In this document: piece after piece, positions 33,411-44,021 of the stretch
Layout: each line of letters begins with the position of its first letter
Position numbering within the stretch: the first letter of the stretch is position 1
DNA from: Kitagawia praeruptora
Taxonomy: Eukaryota; Streptophyta; Magnoliopsida; Apiales; Apiaceae
Length of the DNA: 64,000 bases
Assembly (NCBI GenBank): GCA_037693485.1
Contig: CM075347.1
Location: forward strand, 143,729,501 to 143,793,500
Direction of reading: 5' to 3'
Position numbers and translations under genes: made by a program
Notes under the pieces: model-generated
What the model saw: only the letters and a program-made list of their open reading frames with translations
Database searches by the model: none
What the model was told of the DNA's origin: nothing

Positions 33411-33718
33411 ATATCCACAGCCATCACATTCTAAAAAGTAGTGATACATGGGGTAGCAGTGCCCGCAATTTTCACAATAAATCTTGGGAGATTTATTTTT
33501 TCTTGAATGTCTCTTTAAAACCAAAGTGTATGTGAATGATTGTTAGTAACAAGTTTAATGGTCCCTCAAAACTTGATGCTATCGAACCAATGAAGGCAGT
33601 CATAGTGAAAAGAATGATCACATTCACCGCAGTGATAGAGCCATAACTGATTGTTAACTTGTTCTTCACATATTTTACAGTAGGATAATTCCTCATACAA
33701 GAATGGAGGGTGTCTCAA

Positions 33719-34772
33719 TGTTAGGTCCAAATGTGTTGTAGAGGGGGGGTGAATACAACTTTTCGATTATGAGAAGCAATAAATACGATGCAATAAATGA
33801 ACACACAGATTCAAGGAATATATTTCTTTATATATAACTTGAAAAGGTTGCTACAACATTCATTACAAAGTATAACAGAAGTTCAGAGAGAAGTGAATGA
33901 TTCTAAGCTCTGTGAATATACTCTCTCTCTTTCTCTTGTGTTTTTCTCAATATTGCTCACTAACTAAAACATTACACAAGTGCTTCTATTTATACTACAT
34001 GTAATCTATGACCTGTAGTCTTCAAAGACTAAGATGTGCGTGGCCCAATGATGTCCACATAAATCTTGTCTTATCTTGAAAGCTTGGAAATCTGCCAATC
34101 AGAAGATGCCATGTGTCATGTTGAAGCTGCACTCTAAGTAGAACTTCTACTTGAGAATTTCTACTTAGCCATCTAGAAATTCTAAGTAGAACTTCTACTT
34201 GAGAATTTCGACTTAGCCATCTAGAACATTTAGTACTTAGAAAATATTCTGGTCTTCAACTTGAAACTTCAATGCACATCTTGAGCTTGTGATATCTTCA
34301 TATCTTCTTTGTTCTTCTACAAGCTCTTGAACATGGATCTTTATTACTGACATAAACTTGCTATCAATGTCCTGACACTTGATGCACTGGTCTGGTTCAT
34401 AAGTGACTAGTCTTGATAGTGTTTCTGCTTCTTGAATAAATTACCATATTCACTTAGTAACTTGGCTTTCCAATATTTGCTTTCCTTCTTTTTCACTTGA
34501 AATCAATTGGACTTGTTGATACTGATAGTTATGATCTTGAATCTCGAATTCTCAAATCACTGAGGCCTGAACAACTTTGACTTGAACTTCTCTCAATGAT
34601 TTCTTCTTGGCTTGATCATAGTTAACATGTTCAATTGTATCAATTACCTTGTCTTCATTTAGTGTTGATTTCTTGTGACTTCTTGTTCTTGATTGTCTTC
34701 TGGTTAAGTATCTTTTCTTTTAATTGAGTTACATAAGTTATAGTGTTACAAGTTAATACACTCTGCCTTTCA
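33719..34772 (-). repeat. 3' LTR of the copia element
   Basis: 1,054 bp, begins TGTTAGGTCC and ends CTGCCTTTCA in plus-strand order. It contains a roughly 48-bp tandem duplication of AAGTAGAACTTCTACTTGAG...CATCTAGAA at about 34136-34231. Confidence 0.95.
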
Positions 34773-34790
34773 ATCTCCCCCAATTTGATT
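34773..34790 (-). other. Polypurine tract of the copia element
   Basis: On the minus strand the bases next to the 3' LTR read AATTGGGGGAGAT, a normal polypurine tract for plus-strand DNA priming. It fixes the minus-strand orientation. Confidence 0.85.
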
Positions 34791-35115
34791 GTCTAACAAT
34801 GACATTCAAATTAATGAAGGATAACTCAACTAAACAAGAGACGAGAAAAGATAATTAACATTACAGTCTTGAAAAATATACAATTTACAAGTACATGAAA
34901 ACAATACAAAGAACTTAAACTAGAAACAGAATTCGAACCTCGAATTAAAGATCATTTGAATGATTCCTATCACCTGGATTATTTCATATCTTTTAGTCAA
35001 ACTTATATCACCTTATTGGATTCATTCTAAGATGAATTTTCCTCAAGTGAGTTAAAGCAACCGAAAGACATGAAGTTTTTCCAACTTCAAGTTCACACCA
35101 CTCTGACCTTTAACC

Positions 35116-38100
35116 CTAATTCCGTTTCCTCTTCCTAGCTTCAGCAGCTTGATCTTTTTCTTCTTTCTGCCTTCTGCGTTTCTCTTCCTGCTGCTTTTGT
35201 TTCTTATATACTGGATTATGAAGTTGCGTCCACCTAGTATTCAACAAACTTACTGCTTCCATCTCTAGAGGGTTCCTGGGTTCTGGGTAAGGATGTTTGA
35301 AAAGCCTTCTGAGTTTGTCCACCTCCTGAGTAGTTCTGATCTCTGGAATGTCCTCAAATTTCTTCATTATAAGCCGAGGTTTCCTATGAGTTTTATCAGC
35401 TTTAAACTGACAGTAGATCATTTTGGGATAGCCTATGACACGGTTAGTATTGTGGACACTAGCCGCTTCTCGCTCCAATCGCTTCTTTTCCACTACTACA
35501 TCAGACAGGTAACTCACGAGTCTCTGCTTTTCTGTCACATACTTAACTTCCACATCTTCCCATTTGAACAGATATAACACTTTCTCCAGAAATGCAGCAT
35601 CTTGAGTCTGCAGCAGCCATTGTTTACTCATATGCAAGAATGTTTGATTCTGGTCTGCATCTATGAATACTAAGGCATCAGCTGTATTTTCAACAAAAGA
35701 GTGTATCCAGTATACACTGTCTCTTCCTGGAACACCAACTGCCTCCCTTATCTCTCCTTGTTCCAGTTCTCCAGTAGGAAGATTCAGAGCTTCATCAACA
35801 TTCTTCATTGCTTGAAGAATATTCCAATTCCTCTCTATCAGCTCTGGTTCAATCTTCACATTATCAAGAGGGTTCGGAGCAATGACATCACACTTCCACA
35901 CCTCATTGCTCTTCTTTAGTATGACACTTTCAATGGTCTTCACTGATTTATCTTTAAGCACAGAAGCGAATCCCTTACCCATCATCTGCCTACAGACGGC
36001 CTTAAGAGATTCCACTGAAAGTTCCATTAAGTCCTTTTCCTCCAGGCTCACCCTCTTCAATTTACTGTCAACCACCATCCGGACAACATTTGGATATGCT
36101 GAGAATTCTGGACCCTTGTCCTCTGCTAGCCGCATTAACTGATCCCTATACAGAATGCTTAGATTCTCAGAATGAGAGTATTGAATTTTTGTTGCTAGCA
36201 AGAACAACTCTGATGCAGATCTTCTCGTCATGAATTGGTCATCCACATACATGAAAGACATCGGGACTCCTTCTGTGAAAGACAAAATAACCTGCCACTC
36301 CTTTTGCGTTGAATTGTATCCAACCCTGACTTTAGAAATTAATCTCTTTAAAGCACTCATGTAGTCAGCAGCCATTGGATTCTGCAAATTTAGGTTGTAG
36401 AACAGATCATCTGCTTCCTTGATATGATCTCCTTTTGTACATGGTCCCATCAATATCTTCCTTGCGTCATCCCATTTCTGTCCTATCCTTCTATTATCCA
36501 GATTAATTTGAGGATCAGCTAGCCTTGCAAGCTCATAATCGTACTGCTTTCCTTGTAGCTCCGCTTTCTTTTCCTGAAACGCAGCACGATCTTGCATTGC
36601 CTTCATTTTAAAGAACTCAGCTTGATCCAAGGCTAACTGTTGAGCTTCAAGGGTTTCTTCATCAATAGTAATTTCTTCAGGCTTTCCGACAGACATCCCA
36701 GCACCGCCACCTTGATCTTTCAATGATCTCTTTATAGCATGTTTCAAAGGTGCGTCTTCCATATCAGAATCTGAATCAATTACCTCCTGTACTTTTTCTT
36801 GATGACTTAGGTCAATGAATGGTTCATCTTGCTCAACCATTATTGCCTTACCCTTTTTCCTCCTCAGAGCCTCTTCTTCAACAGACGGCTCAACTTCAAT
36901 TTCTCTGACAAGATCAGCATGTTCTTGAATTTCTTCGATTTGAACTCCCTGCTGTCTTGTCTCCTTTATACTCTCCCCCTTAGGTGAGTTATCCTGAACT
37001 CCACCCTGGTCTCCAGATCCACCAGCTGTATCAAAATCTTCAAACCCGGAACCATAGGCTCCTGCTCCACTAGCACCACCTGTACCAGCATCGGGGGGAG
37101 GTTGTTGCGGCGCGAAACATTCCTGGGGCACAAAACTTCTGATTGCGAACATAACTCTGCTTATCTCCACAGCCAGAGTATCCATTGTAAGCTCCATTGC
37201 TCCCATCCTGTCATTCAGGGTGTTTCCCAAAACACCAGCAGCATGGCCCATGTTATTTACCTGATTTGTCAAAACAGTGAAAGCTGAAGCTTGAATTGCC
37301 ATTCGTGCTGCGTAGTCGTCAAGTGCCCTTTGATTATTTCCAACATTCATCCCTAACTGCCCCATTGACTGCCCAAACTGCTTCATTTGATTTTCCATAG
37401 AAGACAAACGAGATTCAAGATTTTCAGAATTAAGGGACGGTGTTTGGTTTAGGTGACCTCGCTCTAATACGCGTTCTGTTGGTATTTGGCGCTCGGTTTC
37501 GGGCCTTAAAAATGAAGGTCCCTCTCTCCCTAACCTCTCACACACACTCCCTGTCTCACGCTCGTGTATGTCTTCAATAATTGATCCAAAATATGAAGAA
37601 GTACCTGCAGAAACTTGATAAGAAATATAATTTGCAGTTATGGGATCAATTGCTGTTTGTTCCTGAGTTGGAATCTCAGGCTGAGAGGCTACAAAGTGTT
37701 CTTGTACAACATCAGAACCGATCCTCTTTGTAGCATCAGTACGTACCGGTGAAGGTACGGTTGAAGTTTTTAAAGCTTCATGTCCTCTTGAAGCAACAGT
37801 ATCTTTAAGAGGTACAAAATCATCATCAAAATCAAAATCCCTATGTGCAGATTGTTCAAGGGGTGAACCACTCTCGTGAGGTGGAGTGGTTGCGTGTGAC
37901 ACTCTAGGGTTTGACTGAGATTTAGAAGTAGCAGCATGAGAAATTTTGGGTTTCTTTCGAATGAGTTGCTGCTCTTCGGGTTCACTCTCCTCATCATTTC
38001 CTACATTTACTTGTGCTGGCTGTTTGGATTCCGGTGACTGGGATGATATAGAATTAGAAATATAGCTCTCACCCTGGGATAGATTCTGCGGGCTAGCAGT

Positions 38101-39111
38101 CTCTTGGGTCTGGGAATCAGAAACATAGGAAGAGGAATGAGTAGAATGTCGAGAGAGATTACCTGATTCATTACCTTGTTCGTCTCCGCTTTGTTCATCA
38201 CGAATCTCTTCAAATGCCTCAGCATGAGCAGACCGATTCTGAGCATGTGATGAAGCTTGGGAGAATTCCATCAAAGTGGTAACTCCCTCATCATATGTAA
38301 GCCACTTTTGTAAGGTATCAGGAATAGACATCGGTTTTCCATGATGTTTATCCTGATTTTCAACTGTTGAAAGTGACTTAGTGCCCATCCCTAGCGGTGC
38401 AGATGATGGACCACTGGCAAAACTCCGTCTAACTGCAAGAGCATCCTTCGGTACTAAACCATTGATCAGCATCTGTAGGAACCGAGGAAACCAGCAAACA
38501 ACATTTGTGGTGTTGAGGTCTCTGCTTGCAGGAGATCCCATCACAGCCACTATTTCAGAGAGAACTATTCGTCCATAATTTATATCCAGCTCTCTTGCTA
38601 GGGTAATTCCAAGGTTTTGCATGGGAATGGAAATTTGATGGTAATCGCTTTCTCGTGCCCGAAAACATCTTGTGATGGCCTCGAAAAAGTAATTCCATTC
38701 CACATGAAGAAATTGTTTTTGGATGTTTCCAGTGATCCGGCCAGTCGGAGGATAACATCCTATTTCTTCAAAGAAACTGAGGCGTTCTGCAGCTGTAGGT
38801 TCTGAATCATAAGCATCTTTAATGGGGAATCCAAGAACCTTGTTGACAATTTGTTCAGTCACCACATATTCCTGACCCGCTAAGGTAAACCTGAAACCAA
38901 AGGGGGTTGATTTGCTCCCAAAAGTAACCGCACTAGTCCATAATTGCTGTAAAGCATCATGTACTAGTGTAGGTTTAGCCGTAAAAGCATCGCTAGCTTT
39001 GGAATACAAATTGAGAAATCGTATCCAAGACTTAAAGCGCGGGAGTTGATCACCAATTTCCGTAGAAATATTATAAAAATTGTTTTTGGCAAGTGAAAAT
39101 TGGTGAGCCAT
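35116..39111 (-). CDS. Large third ORF of the copia element (1,331 aa), function unknown
   Basis: It lies downstream of pol, where Sireviruses may carry an 'envelope-like' gene. Visible layout: residues 1-235 a folded-looking block (RFKSWIRFLNLYSKASDAF near the start, later VCWFPRFLQMLINGLV); 240-555 Ser/Gln/Glu-rich and probably disordered; 557-655 a predicted coiled coil (LESRLSSMENQMKQFG); 680-800 acidic; 830-1290 a second globular-looking block; 1300-1331 a Lys/Arg-rich tail that could be a nuclear localisation signal. I see no signal peptide, no 20-residue hydrophobic span and no fusion-type feature, so an envelope role is not supported. The ORF is fully open despite its length, while pol is damaged. 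By layout it resembles a structural or nucleic-acid-binding protein; that is inference. Confidence 0.85.
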   Translation of the reverse strand: MAHQFSLAKNNFYNISTEIGDQLPRFKSWIRFLNLYSKASDAFTAKPTLVHDALQQLWTSAVTFGSKSTPFGFRFTLAGQEYVVTEQIVNKVLGFPIKDAYDSEPTAAERLSFFEEIGCYPPTGRITGNIQKQFLHVEWNYFFEAITRCFRARESDYHQISIPMQNLGITLARELDINYGRIVLSEIVAVMGSPASRDLNTTNVVCWFPRFLQMLINGLVPKDALAVRRSFASGPSSAPLGMGTKSLSTVENQDKHHGKPMSIPDTLQKWLTYDEGVTTLMEFSQASSHAQNRSAHAEAFEEIRDEQSGDEQGNESGNLSRHSTHSSSYVSDSQTQETASPQNLSQGESYISNSISSQSPESKQPAQVNVGNDEESEPEEQQLIRKKPKISHAATSKSQSNPRVSHATTPPHESGSPLEQSAHRDFDFDDDFVPLKDTVASRGHEALKTSTVPSPVRTDATKRIGSDVVQEHFVASQPEIPTQEQTAIDPITANYISYQVSAGTSSYFGSIIEDIHERETGSVCERLGREGPSFLRPETERQIPTERVLERGHLNQTPSLNSENLESRLSSMENQMKQFGQSMGQLGMNVGNNQRALDDYAARMAIQASAFTVLTNQVNNMGHAAGVLGNTLNDRMGAMELTMDTLAVEISRVMFAIRSFVPQECFAPQQPPPDAGTGGASGAGAYGSGFEDFDTAGGSGDQGGVQDNSPKGESIKETRQQGVQIEEIQEHADLVREIEVEPSVEEEALRRKKGKAIMVEQDEPFIDLSHQEKVQEVIDSDSDMEDAPLKHAIKRSLKDQGGGAGMSVGKPEEITIDEETLEAQQLALDQAEFFKMKAMQDRAAFQEKKAELQGKQYDYELARLADPQINLDNRRIGQKWDDARKILMGPCTKGDHIKEADDLFYNLNLQNPMAADYMSALKRLISKVRVGYNSTQKEWQVILSFTEGVPMSFMYVDDQFMTRRSASELFLLATKIQYSHSENLSILYRDQLMRLAEDKGPEFSAYPNVVRMVVDSKLKRVSLEEKDLMELSVESLKAVCRQMMGKGFASVLKDKSVKTIESVILKKSNEVWKCDVIAPNPLDNVKIEPELIERNWNILQAMKNVDEALNLPTGELEQGEIREAVGVPGRDSVYWIHSFVENTADALVFIDADQNQTFLHMSKQWLLQTQDAAFLEKVLYLFKWEDVEVKYVTEKQRLVSYLSDVVVEKKRLEREAASVHNTNRVIGYPKMIYCQFKADKTHRKPRLIMKKFEDIPEIRTTQEVDKLRRLFKHPYPEPRNPLEMEAVSLLNTRWTQLHNPVYKKQKQQEEKRRRQKEEKDQAAEARKRKRN

Positions 39112-40689
39112 TTTAATTAAAAGTTTTTCTTTAAAGAAAAATTTGAATTTTAATTCTAATTTTTGAAAAACAATTAATTGTTGAATTAACCGTAATGTCC
39201 CTTTTAATTTTTCAAGAACACAAAAGTTCCTTTTTGAAAAATCAAACTACGGGCTCCAATCAACAGTCAATGAAAGGCAAATTTCAAACCACTAATTAAA
39301 TCTGCTTTAACAGTGAAGTGTTTGTGTGTAAAATCGTTTTTGAACAGATCTGTTAACTTTTGTGTGTATATACGTGTGTATATATCTCAAGAACAATGAA
39401 TCGTGACACAAATACACAAGAACAGAGATTAATGGTAACACACAAGTGATAGCAGTCTAAAAATGGGCATTAATTCGTTGTCCGTATGAGATTAGCCACA
39501 AAAATCACGAATCAATGGTCGTATGTATGAAATCGCCTGTATGTATATGTGCGGCTGTAAAACTGAACTAGGTAAAAGTGAAAGAAAAGATCGAGTTAGA
39601 GAGGTATATATATATACATTAATGTGAAATGACCAAAGTGTCCCTGTTAAAAATCATGAAAACTCTAAGTACATACAGGGAGAACTCAAGTCGAAATCCT
39701 ATCTCGAAGTCTATCTCGAAGTCTATCTCGAACATTTTAAGTCGAACTTCGAGATAGATTTCGAGATAGCTGTTAACTCGAAAAACTTGAACTTGAACCA
39801 TTAATCTATCAAAGATCATGTACAGCACAAACCACCAAGGAAATCTATCTCGAAATTCTAAGTCGAAATTCGAGATAAAGTTCGAGTTAGGAGTTAACTC
39901 GAAAAATCCCCTTAACTAATTGAGAATTCTCCCAAACTCTAAGTCAAACTCTAAGTCGAACTTCGAGTTGAACTTCGAGATAGAGGTTAACTCGAAGTTA
40001 TTCTCAATTCATTTAAAAATATCCCCAAAATTGGAAATCTCATCTCAATTTCGAGATAGAGTTCGAGATAGGCTGTATCTCGAATATTTTGAAGATAACT
40101 AGGCACACTGGTAACTCGAACTCGAACTCTAAGTCGAATTTCGAGATGAAGTTCGAGATAGACACTAACTCGAAATTCTTCCCAGACTTAGAATTTTCAA
40201 AACTTCACTCTGGAAGCTCAAATCGAAATTCAAGTCGAATTTCTAGATGAGTATCGAGATAGAAACTAACTCGAAATTTTGAAGATACTTAGATTAATTT
40301 GACAATTTTTCTTTGAAAAACTCAACAATTAATTTTGTCAAATTAATATAAATATCAACTCAAGGATTTTAATATATGACATAATTAAAACATTCCTTGA
40401 TAATTCTAAGGCCTCTAATTATATGAAAAACACAGGTAAATTCATCTAAAAATCATGCAAAATTTAGAATAGTATGAATTTAACTCCCCCTATGTTCATG
40501 CAATCTAACAAGCATAAATTCAAATATTTGTGCTATAAAAGACACTTAAAACACACTGAATTCATGCAAAATCACACTATATGCATCCTATAATAATCAT
40601 TAATTAGGCATTTTAAAGTCTAAACACATAATGATTAAATAGCTTGCATATACCAACATAACCATGGATTTTACAGATAGAAGGCTTTA
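39112..40689 (-). repeat. Spacer between pol and third ORF, TCGAGATAGA repeats
   Basis: From ~39680 to ~40290 the words AAGTCGAACTTCGAGATAG, AACTCGAA and TCTATCTCGAA recur in both orientations with no fixed period. Related AAGTCGAAATT / AAGTAGAAATT words appear in the leader (46540-46690) and the LTRs. The rest is AT-rich. The third ORF probably depends on a spliced or internally started RNA; no such site can be proven here. Confidence 0.75.
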
Positions 40690-43600
40690 CTAACTTGTGT
40701 TAAGCATTCCCAATTCACCAACCAACCTATTGAATGTTACTTCATCAAGAGGTTTGGTGAATATATCTGCAATTTGTTGCATTGTGGGCACGAAATATAG
40801 CTCCACAGTCCCCTCCTCGACATGTTCTCTTATGAAGTGATACCTGATGTCGATGTGCTTGGTTCTTGAGTGATCTACAGGATTGTTGGTTATGGCAATG
40901 GCACTTGTGTTGTCACACATAATTGGAATTTTCTTGTGCTCCATGCCATAATCCTTCAATTGGTTCCTCATCCACAGTATTTGAGCTACACAGCTTCCAG
41001 CAGCAATGTACTCAGCTTCAGCAGTAGAAGTAGATACTGTATGTTGCTTTTTACTTTGCCAGGACACCAATCTTCTGCCAAGAAATTGACAAGCACCAGA
41101 TGTGCTTTTCCTATCAATCCTGCAACCTGCATAATCTGAATCCGTATAGCCAATTAGATTAAAACCTGTATCTCTTGGGTACCAAATTCCTAGATTTGGT
41201 GTGCCCTTGAGATACCTAAAAATTCTTTTGACGGCTATGAGATGTGATTCTCTAGGATCCGCTTGGAACCTTGCACATAAACAAGTCGCAAACATTATAT
41301 CGGGTCTACTTGCAGTTAAATAGAGAAGTGAGCCAATCATACCTCGATAGCTTGTGATGTCAACTGATTTACCTGATTTGTCTTCATCAAGCTTCGTGGC
41401 TGTTGCCATGGGAGTCTTGGCTGCTGATGCATCTTCTAGATTGTACTTCTTGAGTAAATCTCTGACGTACTTGGATTGACAGATAAAGATACCATCTTTT
41501 CTCTGACTGATCTGTAACCCAAGGAAGAAGGACAGCTCTCCCATCATGCTCATCTCGTATTTGTCTTGCATTAGCTTAGCAAATTTCTCGCACAAGCGCT
41601 CATTCGATGACCCGAAGATAATATCGTCCACATAGACTTGAACAAGTATTAGATCATTCTTCACATTCTTATAGAACAATGTTTTGTCAATTACTCCCCT
41701 AGTAAAACCACTTTCAATTAAGAATACAGATAGGGTTTCATACCAACATCTTGGGGATTGCCTGAGGCCATAGACAGATTTGAAGAGAAGATACACAAAA
41801 TCTACAAGTTCTGGATCAATGAAGCCAGGCGGCTGTTCCAGATACACTTCTTCTTCTAACTCTCCGTTCAGGAAGGCACTTTTCACATCCATCTGGAAAA
41901 CCTTGAAGTTCTTATGTGCTGCAAATGCCAAAAACATCCTGACTGCCTCAAGTCTTGCAACTGGTGCATAGGTCTCATCATAATCAATTCCTTCTCGTTG
42001 AGAATAACCTTTTGCAACCAAACGAGCCTTGTTTCGTGTTACAAGTCCGTTTTCATCCATTTTATTTCTGAATACCCACCTTGCTCCAATTACTGATTTG
42101 TTCTTTGGTCGGGGTACCAGCTTCCAAACTTTCTGCCTTTCAAACTGATTGAGTTCCTCTTGCATTGCAATCACCCAATCAGCATCACCAAGAGCTTCTT
42201 CTATTTCTTTAGGTTCAAGCTTGGATAAGAACCCAGAATATAAGCAAATATTAGCCAGGTCAGCTCTTGCATTTCTTCTAGTAGACACACCAGCATCTGG
42301 ATCACCAATAATCAATTCAAACGGATGGTCTCTATTCCATACTCGTTCTCTTGGAAATTGTCTTGATGATTCAGCATGACTTTCTGAATTGTGGTGCTGA
42401 CTACTTTGAATACTTTCACTAACTCCCCCTGAGTTAGTGCCAGCTCCTACAGAACTAGAGTCAACTCGATTCGAGCCTTGAACAGTAGTCCTTGAGCTGC
42501 TATTTACTCCCCCTGAGTTGTTGCCGGTTCGTACTGAAGAAGTCTCTCCTGATCTTGTAGAATTAGCTTGTTCACTAGACTCAGGTTCTTCACGTACACT
42601 TGGAACATTTAATGGGACAACCAACTCAGGTTCATCTTCAAGATCTTCTAAGTCCAGATTCTGAAATTTTAGGGACTCAGGTTCACTAGAATCTCTTGAA
42701 ATTGATGAGAGTTTAGTATCGTCGAATCTGACGTTGTAGCTTTCAGTCACTTTTCGATCATTCACTAAGAACACCCTATAAGCTGCTACCACATCTGTGG
42801 AGTAACCAACAAAGATTCCTTCACGAGCTTTTGCTGCAAACTTGCCTAGATTTTCATCATCTATAAGTACATAGCATTTTGCTCCGAAGACATGAAAGTA
42901 TTTGATTGTTGGTCTTCTTCCATTCATAAGCTCACATGGTGTCTTTTCTTTATCTTTTATGATCAAGGATCGATTTTGAGTGTAACACACGGTACTCACT
43001 GCTTCTGCCCAGAAGTACAGAGGAAGTTTCGAATCACACAACAAAGATCTTGCTGCTTCAACCAATGTTCTATTCTTCCTTTCAACTACTCCATTTTGCT
43101 GTGGAGTTCTCGGGGCTGAGTACTGACGACGTATTCCTTTAGATACACAGAAGTCATTTAGCACTGCGTTTTTGAATTCAGTGCCATTGTCTGATCTAAT
43201 CGTCTTCACAGTAAGTGTTGAAACATTCTCAATTTGATTGATGTGATCAATGATTAAGAAAGGTACTTCGTCTTTCGTCATTGCGAACAATACCCATGTA
43301 TACTTGGAGAAGTCATCCACGATTACCAATGCATATCTTTTCCTAGACAAAGATAGGACATTCACTGGGCCAAACAAATCCATATGAAGAAGTTGCAGAG
43401 GCTCAGTGATACTTGAAATTTCTTTGCTTTTATGCGAGGCTCGCTTCGACTTTCCCATTTCACAGGCTTCACAGAGTCCTTTCGGAGCGAACTCCATTTG
43501 AGGTAGATCTCTCACCAATTCTCGCCTCGCGAGAGCATTCATCGTTTTGAAGTTTAAGTGAGATAGCTTTTTGTGCCATAACCAGCTTTCATCATCCGAA

Positions 43601-43914
43601 GCTTTGCTGTAGAAACAGGTGACTTCATTCTGATTTGCTGAATCCATGTCTGCAACAAAAAGATCTGCCTTTCGAACTCCTCTCAAAGCCAGTGAACCTT
43701 CCTTGATGTGAGTGATTGATACACCTTTCTTGTTGAAGACAATTTCGTAACCTTTGTCACAGAATTGACTGATACTCAACAAATTATGCTTTAATCCCTC
43801 AACATAGGAAATATCTTCAATGATGACATTGCCAGTTTTCAATTTGCCATATCCCTTTGTCACACCTATGCTGTCATCTCCAAAGGTAACATAAGGGCCA
43901 GCTTTCATAACCAA
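40690..43914 (-). CDS. pol: copia pol polyprotein: integrase, reverse transcriptase, RNase H
   Basis: A 1,074-residue open stretch in the order typical of Ty1/copia. The pre-integrase zinc-binding region ends near LWHKKLSHLNF (residues 112-122) and CEACEMGKS. The integrase core has its three acidic residues at about D179 (HMDLFGPV), D242 (SDNGTEF) and E279 (NGVVERKNRT). A low-complexity Ser-rich linker spans 420-530. Reverse transcriptase spans about 590-840, with YVDDIIFGSS near 761. RNase H spans about 920-1060 (DSDYAGC, TAEAEYIAAG, ADIFTKPLD). The true reading frame extends upstream of the first Met: the protease active-site motif DSGAS is encoded near 43951-43968 in the same frame, but a TGA at 43936-43938 separates it from this ORF. 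Confidence 0.94.
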   Translation of the reverse strand: MVMKAGPYVTFGDDSIGVTKGYGKLKTGNVIIEDISYVEGLKHNLLSISQFCDKGYEIVFNKKGVSITHIKEGSLALRGVRKADLFVADMDSANQNEVTCFYSKASDDESWLWHKKLSHLNFKTMNALARRELVRDLPQMEFAPKGLCEACEMGKSKRASHKSKEISSITEPLQLLHMDLFGPVNVLSLSRKRYALVIVDDFSKYTWVLFAMTKDEVPFLIIDHINQIENVSTLTVKTIRSDNGTEFKNAVLNDFCVSKGIRRQYSAPRTPQQNGVVERKNRTLVEAARSLLCDSKLPLYFWAEAVSTVCYTQNRSLIIKDKEKTPCELMNGRRPTIKYFHVFGAKCYVLIDDENLGKFAAKAREGIFVGYSTDVVAAYRVFLVNDRKVTESYNVRFDDTKLSSISRDSSEPESLKFQNLDLEDLEDEPELVVPLNVPSVREEPESSEQANSTRSGETSSVRTGNNSGGVNSSSRTTVQGSNRVDSSSVGAGTNSGGVSESIQSSQHHNSESHAESSRQFPRERVWNRDHPFELIIGDPDAGVSTRRNARADLANICLYSGFLSKLEPKEIEEALGDADWVIAMQEELNQFERQKVWKLVPRPKNKSVIGARWVFRNKMDENGLVTRNKARLVAKGYSQREGIDYDETYAPVARLEAVRMFLAFAAHKNFKVFQMDVKSAFLNGELEEEVYLEQPPGFIDPELVDFVYLLFKSVYGLRQSPRCWYETLSVFLIESGFTRGVIDKTLFYKNVKNDLILVQVYVDDIIFGSSNERLCEKFAKLMQDKYEMSMMGELSFFLGLQISQRKDGIFICQSKYVRDLLKKYNLEDASAAKTPMATATKLDEDKSGKSVDITSYRGMIGSLLYLTASRPDIMFATCLCARFQADPRESHLIAVKRIFRYLKGTPNLGIWYPRDTGFNLIGYTDSDYAGCRIDRKSTSGACQFLGRRLVSWQSKKQHTVSTSTAEAEYIAAGSCVAQILWMRNQLKDYGMEHKKIPIMCDNTSAIAITNNPVDHSRTKHIDIRYHFIREHVEEGTVELYFVPTMQQIADIFTKPLDEVTFNRLVGELGMLNTS

Positions 43915-44021
43915 CTCTGTAAGCAGGGACTTGTTTCAAGTCATATGCCTCGATGCTCCACTGTCTAGCACCCATATAACTTTATTTCTCTTTTGCTTAA
44001 TGCCCTGCAATGACAGATTGG
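43915..44021 (-). other. gag-pol junction and protease active site, interrupted
   Basis: The minus strand encodes VIWVLDSGASRHM, the aspartic protease motif, followed by a TGA (43936-43938). The frame is open upstream into the gag 3' end but is the -1 frame relative to gag, which stops at TAA (44022-44024). No canonical slippery heptamer is obvious at the overlap. This could be programmed shifting plus one nonsense mutation, or simply two inactivating changes. Confidence 0.8.

Noticed and set aside
35293..38805. Plus-strand and alternate-frame ORFs over the third copia ORF
   Set aside because: Shadow frames of the 1,331-residue ORF.
35116..39111. Calling the third ORF an envelope glycoprotein
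   Set aside because: No signal peptide, transmembrane span or cleavage-type region can be seen; only its position resembles env-like genes.
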